Below, one piece after another: positions 60,098 through 64,000 of a DNA stretch of 64,000 nt. Every line of letters begins with the position of its first letter. Positions within the stretch are counted from its first letter, which is position 1. A model generated the notes under the pieces. It was not told where the DNA came from. It did no database searches and saw only the letters and a program-made list of their open reading frames with translations. The position numbers were made by a program, and so were the translations under genes. The DNA is taken from the NCBI GenBank assembly GCA_965216155.1, contig CBDCFD010000005.1, forward strand, positions 310,001-374,000, written 5' to 3'. Source of the DNA: CATOSP01 sp965216155 (GTDB lineage Bacteria > Chloroflexota > Dehalococcoidia > Lucifugimonadales > UBA3495).

Positions 60098-61123
60098 ATG
60101 AATCCAGCCCGGTCCTTGTCAACGCGAAGGTTACTGCTACCGGCCATCATGTTGATGGTCCTGGGCGCCGGTTGCTCTGGCGCGATGACTCCGGATATCG
60201 CGTACATCTCAGCGTTGGGTGGCGACTCGGAGGTCATGTTGCTTGATAGCGGGGCCGGCGAAATCGTGCCCTTGACCCGCAACGTGGGATCTGAGTCCGA
60301 CCCCAGGTGGTCACCAGACCGGAAGAGAGTGGCCTTCGTATCCGGAGACACCGGAGACCTGGAGATCAGCCTCGCGGACCCCAAGGAGGAGACCGTTGCC
60401 CGGCTCACGCACAGTGAAGGCGACGACCTTGCGCCGAGATGGTCGCCCGATGGAGAGCGTTTGGCCTTCATTTCCAACAGGGACGGCCAGCCGGAGATCT
60501 ACTTGATGGACGCCGACGGCTCCAATCCAACCCGTGTGACCACCAACCAGATCCACGAACGGATGGGAGGCTGGTCGCCGGACGGCGCATGGCTCGTGTT
60601 CTACAGTCTGGGAGATGAGTCTGAGCAGGGTCTCTGGCTGCGAAATCCCGACGGCGTGAACCTGGTCCGGCTAACTGACGGCGATGATACAGCCCCTTCC
60701 TTCTCTCCCGACGGACGGCACATCGCGTTCGTCCGGGACGATGGGGAGGAAGCAGATATTTTCACGGTGACAAGGCACAAAGGTGGGAACTGGCACGACG
60801 AATCAGAAGTATCCCGGCTGACTCAGGACCACGCTGCGGACCTATCCCCCGTGTGGTCTCCCGGCGGCAAGCACATCGTCTTCGTGTCCCACCGCGACGG
60901 CTCGGCCGAGATATACACGATGCAGGCCGACGGCTCCGGGCAGCTCCGGTTGACCAGCAACGACTCCGACGATTCCTCCCCCGTATGGTCCCTCAACGGC
61001 AAGCGCATCGCCTGGGTGTCCCGGGTCTACGGCCCAGGCGAAATCTTCGTGATGGACGCCGACGGGGCAAACCAACTCCGCCTGACCAACAACCAGGCCG
61101 AGGACCACTCCCCCCGCTGGTAG
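60098..61123 (+). CDS. TolB-like beta-propeller lipoprotein
   Basis: The 341-residue product (ATG 60098) has a lipoprotein signal: MNPARSLSTRRLLLPAIMLM then VLGAGCSG (lipobox with acylated Cys). The mature part is a propeller of PD40/WD40-like repeats: SDPRWSPDRKRVAFVSGDTG, LAPRWSPDGERLAFISNRDG, MGGWSPDGAWLVFYS, APSFSPDGRHIAFVRDDGEE, LSPVWSPGGKHIVFVSHRDG and SPVWSLNGKRIAWVS. The form W/F-SPDG-x-x-I/LAF is typical of TolB-like proteins. At least six blades. No other Tol genes are adjacent; a periplasmic or surface binding role is plausible. Confidence 0.87.
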   Translation: MNPARSLSTRRLLLPAIMLMVLGAGCSGAMTPDIAYISALGGDSEVMLLDSGAGEIVPLTRNVGSESDPRWSPDRKRVAFVSGDTGDLEISLADPKEETVARLTHSEGDDLAPRWSPDGERLAFISNRDGQPEIYLMDADGSNPTRVTTNQIHERMGGWSPDGAWLVFYSLGDESEQGLWLRNPDGVNLVRLTDGDDTAPSFSPDGRHIAFVRDDGEEADIFTVTRHKGGNWHDESEVSRLTQDHAADLSPVWSPGGKHIVFVSHRDGSAEIYTMQADGSGQLRLTSNDSDDSSPVWSLNGKRIAWVSRVYGPGEIFVMDADGANQLRLTNNQAEDHSPRW

Positions 61124-61275
61124 TCAGTGGTCAGTCGCCAGTGGCTGGTAGCCTGTGGCCGGTGCTCAGTGGCCAGACTGACCACTAGACCCCCTTCCCC
61201 GTGAGGTGCTACACTCCGGTGGCCGGTGGTCAGTCTGGTCACTGAGCACCGGCCACTGACCACTTACCAGGCAGG
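61124..61275. repeat. CAGTGGTCAG/CTGACCACTG simple repeat tract
   Basis: Many copies and inversions of CAGTGG(T/C)CAG, such as CAGTGGTCAGTCGCCAGTGG and TCACTGAGCACCGGCCACTG, lie between two genes. The tract has strong potential for hairpins and resembles 22088-22175 and 61838-61905. Confidence 0.7.
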
Positions 61276-61287
61276 TCTTCATACGGG

Positions 61288-61887
61288 ATGGAATACGCAC
61301 GCATCGCTCCCATGATGGGCCGGCTCTGGTCGCCCATCGCCGCCGTCACCAGCCAGTGGCAAGGGAAGGCAAACGTTCAGATCGCAGTGGCAATCGCGGC
61401 GGCGTCGATCGTCCCTGATATGCCCCGCGTGGTGGTGCAGATATACAAGACCAACTTCAGCCACGGCCTTATCTACTCAAGCGGCGGGTTCGCCTTGAAC
61501 TTTCCCCGGCCCGATCAACTCCATTGCATCAAGGACTTCGGGATGGTCTCGGGTAGAGACTGTGATAAGCTTGATGGCGTGGAGTACCACGCGGAAGCCA
61601 CGGGCAGCCCTGTTCTGGACCAGTGCTGGGGGTACTTGGACTGCCGCGTGGTCAATGCCATGGACGGGGGCGACATGACGTGTTTCCTGGCCGACGTGCT
61701 GGCAGGGGACATGATAAGCGAAGGGGAACCCCTCTGGTGGCGGGACGCCCGGCAAATGATACCCGACGAATGGAACCAGGAATGGGACCGGAAGATCAAA
61801 GGGGAGATCGAGCTTTCCAGGAAGCGCATGTCCGAAACGGTGGCCAGTAGTCAGTGGCCGATGGTCAGACTGACCACTGACCGCTGA
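61288..61887 (+). CDS. Flavin reductase-like, FMN-binding split-barrel protein
   Basis: The 199-residue protein contains the split-barrel flavin-reductase core: LWSPIAAVTSQWQGKANVQI (residues 12-31; the usual P-x-V-T-x-x-x-x-G-x-x-N), PDMPRVVVQIYKTNFSH (flavin-phosphate segment) and LHCIKDFGMVSGRDCDKLDG (about residues 78-97). Family enzymes reduce free FMN for partner monooxygenases or act on small substrates. This one could supply FMNH2 for the luciferase-like monooxygenases near 7 and 9 kb, though the genes are not linked. The last ~15 residues are encoded by the CAGTGG simple repeat and are probably not conserved. Confidence 0.85.
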   Translation: MEYARIAPMMGRLWSPIAAVTSQWQGKANVQIAVAIAAASIVPDMPRVVVQIYKTNFSHGLIYSSGGFALNFPRPDQLHCIKDFGMVSGRDCDKLDGVEYHAEATGSPVLDQCWGYLDCRVVNAMDGGDMTCFLADVLAGDMISEGEPLWWRDARQMIPDEWNQEWDRKIKGEIELSRKRMSETVASSQWPMVRLTTDR

Positions 61888-61905
61888 TCACTGGCCAGTG
61901 GAGAC
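61838..61905. repeat. CAGTGGCC simple repeat tract at the flavin reductase 3' end
   Basis: CAGTAGTCAGTGGCCGATGG, CTGACCACTGACCGCTGATC and ACTGGCCAGTGG overlap the last codons of the flavin reductase and reach the start of the next gene. Confidence 0.65.
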
Positions 61906-61909
61906 TGCG

Positions 61910-63052
61910 ATGAACGACACGCAGGCGTTGATACAGAGGATTCACGACTCTCCCCAGCAGGCCGTGTTGGCCGTCGCCGGCGCGGGCAGCCAGGCCGTGG
62001 CCTGGCTCTTGGGCGTGGGCGGGGCGTCGCGCACCTTGTTGGAGGTCCTTGTGCCCTACGGGGCGCAGTCTATGATCGAGCTTTTGGGACACGAGCCGTC
62101 CCAGTTCGTCTCGGCCGAGACCGCTCGGGACATCGCTTCGGCCACCTACAAGCGTTCGATGCGATTGCGTGAAGGCGCCCCGCCGGTCTTGGGCCTCGGC
62201 TGCACGGCCACAATCGCCACCGACCGCACCAAGCGCGGGGAGCACCGGGCCCATGTCGCTGCCTGGGATGACAATCAGGTCTCCACCTATTCCCTCTTGC
62301 TGGACAAAGGCAGGCGAGAGCGGGCCGAAGAAGAGGAAGTAGTAAGCCTGCTGGTCCTCCAGGCGCTGGCCGAGGCTTGCGGTATCATTCACCCGATCAA
62401 CTTGGGATTGAGCGACGCCGACAAGCTGGAAGTGGAACACCGGGACCACCCCGATCCCCTGGACCGCCTGCTGTCGGGTTCCGCGGGCAGCGTTACCGTA
62501 CACCCTGACGGACGCATGGCGGTGGATGGACCGGTCCGTGCGGCCCTGCTTCCAGGGTCCTTCATGCCCATTCACGAGGGCCATACCCAACTGGCCCGGA
62601 CCGCCGCGGAAATGCTTGGTACAGACGTGTTCTACGAGCTTTCAGTGGTCAACGTGGACAAGCCGGCCCTGCCCCGCGACGAAGTGGAACGCAGGCTGGA
62701 GCAGTTTGCCGGGAAGGGTACTGTTGTCCTCACAAGGGCCGAGACCTTCCACAAAAAGTCGGCGCTGTTCCCCGGCTGCGCCTTCGTCATCGGGTGGGAC
62801 ACCGCGGTCAGGTTGGTCGCGCCCCGGTACTACGGCGGTGACGAGACGGCGATGCTAACCGCCCTGGCCCAGATGTGGGCAAGGGGTCTCTCCCCCTTGT
62901 TCCTGGTCGCCGGCCGCAGGGTCGGCAAAGATTTCAAAACACTGGCCGACGTGCCCGTTCCCCAGGGTTTCAGCCCCTTGTTTCAAGCGATTCCCGAGTC
63001 TGCGTTCCGAAACGACATCTCATCCACAGAGTTGCGCAGCCTGGGCACGTGA
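61910..63052 (+). CDS. CinA-like domain fused to NMN adenylyltransferase-type nucleotidyltransferase
   Basis: The 380-residue protein joins two domains. Residues 1-160 look like a CinA C-terminal (PncC/NMN deamidase) fold: AVLAVAGAGSQAVAWLLGVG, GASRTLLEVLVPYGAQSMIE, GLGCTATIATDRTKRGEHRA. The canonical ESCTGG motif is absent. Residues about 205-380 are a nucleotidyltransferase: LLPGSFMPIHEGHTQLARTA (GxFxPxHxGH) and the C-terminal ISSTELRSLG (ISSTxxR, the adenylyl-binding motif of NadD/NMNAT). The combination suggests a role in pyridine-nucleotide salvage. I prefer ATG 61910 behind GGAG; a GTG four codons earlier is possible. It overlaps the channel gene by 4 bp. Confidence 0.78.
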   Translation: MNDTQALIQRIHDSPQQAVLAVAGAGSQAVAWLLGVGGASRTLLEVLVPYGAQSMIELLGHEPSQFVSAETARDIASATYKRSMRLREGAPPVLGLGCTATIATDRTKRGEHRAHVAAWDDNQVSTYSLLLDKGRRERAEEEEVVSLLVLQALAEACGIIHPINLGLSDADKLEVEHRDHPDPLDRLLSGSAGSVTVHPDGRMAVDGPVRAALLPGSFMPIHEGHTQLARTAAEMLGTDVFYELSVVNVDKPALPRDEVERRLEQFAGKGTVVLTRAETFHKKSALFPGCAFVIGWDTAVRLVAPRYYGGDETAMLTALAQMWARGLSPLFLVAGRRVGKDFKTLADVPVPQGFSPLFQAIPESAFRNDISSTELRSLGT

Positions 63053-63897
63053 CAGCCTCCTCCCCCAACCGGGGCGATTCGCCAACCGCCCCTACACCCC
63101 CGGTCAAGCGAAGGACCTACGAAATCCTCGAGGTTGCCCGTCCCGGCGACCGCGCAAGCCGCGTCTGCGACATCTTCCTCATCTCCCTGATCTGCACCAA
63201 CATCGCGGCCTTGGTCCTCTCTTCGGTGGAGAGTATATATAGAGTATTCCCCGAAGCGTTTTACATCTTCGAAGCGGTCTCGGTAGGGATATTCACCGTC
63301 GAATACATACTTCGGGTATGGTCCTATACGGAAGAACCCCGGTACGCCCATCCGCTCTACGGGCGGATCAAGTTCGTCCTGTCCCCCATTCAATTGATGG
63401 ACCTGTTGGCAATCCTGCCCTTCTTCCTTGTATTCCTGGGTGTGGACCTCCGGCCCCTGAGGGCCGTACGTCTGCTGGCCAGGGCCATCCGGCTGAGCCG
63501 CTACTTTGCCGGACTTCGCACTCTGGGCAGCGTCCTGCAATCCAAGCGTTACGAGATGTTCATGGTGCTCCTGGTGCTGGGGGTGCTCCTGGTGCTGGCG
63601 TCGTGCCTCATGTACTTTGCCGAGAAAGAAGTCCAACCCGACGCCTTTGCCAGCATACCGGCGGCCATGTGGTGGACCATCGTCACCCTGACCACCGTGG
63701 GGTACGGTGACGTCTTCCCTATCACATCCCTGGGACGGGTCCTCGCGGGGTTTATTGCCATCCTGGGGATCGGGTTCTTCGCCCTTCCCGCCGGTATCCT
63801 GGGGTCCGGGTTCCTGGAGGAAGTACAGCGCCGGGAAGAAGGTCCCAGGGTTTGCCCACACTGTGGTCTGGAGATCGTCGATCAGCCGCCTGCTTGA
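63049..63897 (+). CDS. Voltage-gated potassium channel, Kv type
   Basis: The 282-residue protein has six helices. The voltage sensor S4 appears as RPLRAVRLLARAIRLSRYF (Arg every third residue, about 140-158). The pore has the selectivity filter TTVGYGD (about 217-223) between WWTIVTL and FPITSLGRVL. S1 is CDIFLISLICTNIAALVLSS. A C-terminal zinc-ribbon remnant CPHCG follows. The start overlaps the stop of the preceding gene as GTGA. It is a plausible bacterial Kv-like channel (KvAP/KvLm type). Confidence 0.92.
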   Translation: MTASSPNRGDSPTAPTPPVKRRTYEILEVARPGDRASRVCDIFLISLICTNIAALVLSSVESIYRVFPEAFYIFEAVSVGIFTVEYILRVWSYTEEPRYAHPLYGRIKFVLSPIQLMDLLAILPFFLVFLGVDLRPLRAVRLLARAIRLSRYFAGLRTLGSVLQSKRYEMFMVLLVLGVLLVLASCLMYFAEKEVQPDAFASIPAAMWWTIVTLTTVGYGDVFPITSLGRVLAGFIAILGIGFFALPAGILGSGFLEEVQRREEGPRVCPHCGLEIVDQPPA

Positions 63898-63953
63898 CGA
63901 TATAAATTGCCCCTTGACGATATAAATTGCCCCTTGACGATATAAATTGCCCA
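63894..63953. repeat. Three tandem copies of a 20-mer beginning TTGACGATATAAATTGCCC
   Basis: Perfect copies at 63894-63913 and 63914-63933 and a nearly perfect third at 63934-63953. Each copy carries TTGACG and a TATAAA-like block, so the array could be a stacked promoter or operator. The first overlaps the channel stop codon. Confidence 0.88.
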
Positions 63954-63962
63954 TAGTATATT
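63934..63962 (+). promoter_or_regulatory. Sigma-70-type promoter in the last repeat copy
   Basis: TTGACG (63934-63939) and TATATT (63957-63962) with 17-bp spacing. The -35 box is supplied by the third repeat copy. The downstream gene would have a leader of only about 16 nt. Confidence 0.55.
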
Positions 63963-63983
63963 CTCGCGGGAGGTGACATAAAG

Positions 63984-64000
63984 ATGAGAGTGGTTTCCAA
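63984..64000 (+). CDS. Start of an unidentified gene cut by the window edge
   Basis: ATG at 63984 follows GGGAGGTGA by 7 nt and reads MRVVS before the window ends. The strong ribosome-binding site and the promoter make it likely to be real; nothing can be said about function. Confidence 0.55.

Overview
The window is GC-rich bacterial chromosome, coding on both strands in short operons. It is most likely from the phylum Chloroflexota, in the Dehalococcoidia / SAR202-like range. The evidence is a chlor_Arch_YYY (DUF2298) protein next to an Agl23-type protein, a pair largely confined to Chloroflexi and archaea, plus several enzyme families abundant in SAR202-like genomes: luciferase-like flavin monooxygenases, a Rieske oxygenase, amidohydrolases and lactonase-type metallo-beta-lactamases. 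No rRNA, tRNA or CRISPR array was recognised.

Layout. 1-2.3 kb (minus strand): ruvC (cut by the window edge), yebC, rimM, khpA and rpsP, the last under a near-consensus promoter. 2.3-3.8 kb: a small hypothetical gene, repeats, and an orphan transcription unit (strong promoter, 12-nt Shine-Dalgarno match, 23-codon ORF, 19-bp stem, terminator) that fits no RNA family I know. 3.8-9.3 kb: fmt, a tandem duplication of a Uma2-type nuclease gene, and two luciferase-like monooxygenases flanking a TM2 protein. 9.9-17.3 kb: an AtzA/TrzN-type deaminase, a BenD-like dehydrogenase, a Rieske oxygenase, an IS5-family insertion sequence in a decayed membrane-protein gene, and a coiled-coil protein. 17.3-24.9 kb: an AI-2E exporter, a frameshifted membrane spermidine-synthase-like gene, apt, a lactonase-like hydrolase, a carboxymuconolactone decarboxylase-like gene, a 3-hydroxyisobutyrate-dehydrogenase-like gene, and a decayed region with a transposase remnant.

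24.9-30.9 kb is an operon resembling an NAD-linked formate dehydrogenase: NuoE, NuoF, a 949-residue NuoG/FdhA-like subunit, and a frameshifted ferredoxin-NADP-reductase-like gene. 31-36.6 kb carries mutS, a selenocysteine-containing ArsC-like gene, a HAD phosphatase and mutL. 36.7-49.4 kb holds a second lactonase-like gene, a small Tat-exported protein, a lipoprotein pseudogene, a membrane glycosylation/flippase cluster (FAD oxidoreductase, LPG-synthase-type flippase, Agl23, YYY), then ftsY, rnc and a second selenoprotein of the DsbA/FrnE type. 49.9-64 kb holds cca, a zinc-finger protein, an alcohol dehydrogenase, ogg, an exonuclease-helicase, a PHP phosphoesterase, a thioesterase, trmD, a prolidase-like amidohydrolase, a TolB-like lipoprotein, a flavin reductase, a CinA-like/nucleotidyltransferase fusion and a potassium channel.

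The strongest finding is that two unrelated thiol-redox genes each carry an in-frame TGA exactly where the family has its reactive cysteine. In both, a hairpin follows the TGA and places an apical-loop GU at +24/+25. This is the layout of a bacterial SECIS element, so the organism very probably uses selenocysteine. The second most unusual object is the orphan structured RNA at 3353-3684.

Several genes carry a single frameshift, two of them at or beside a homopolymer run. Consensus errors in the assembly cannot be separated from real gene decay by reading alone.
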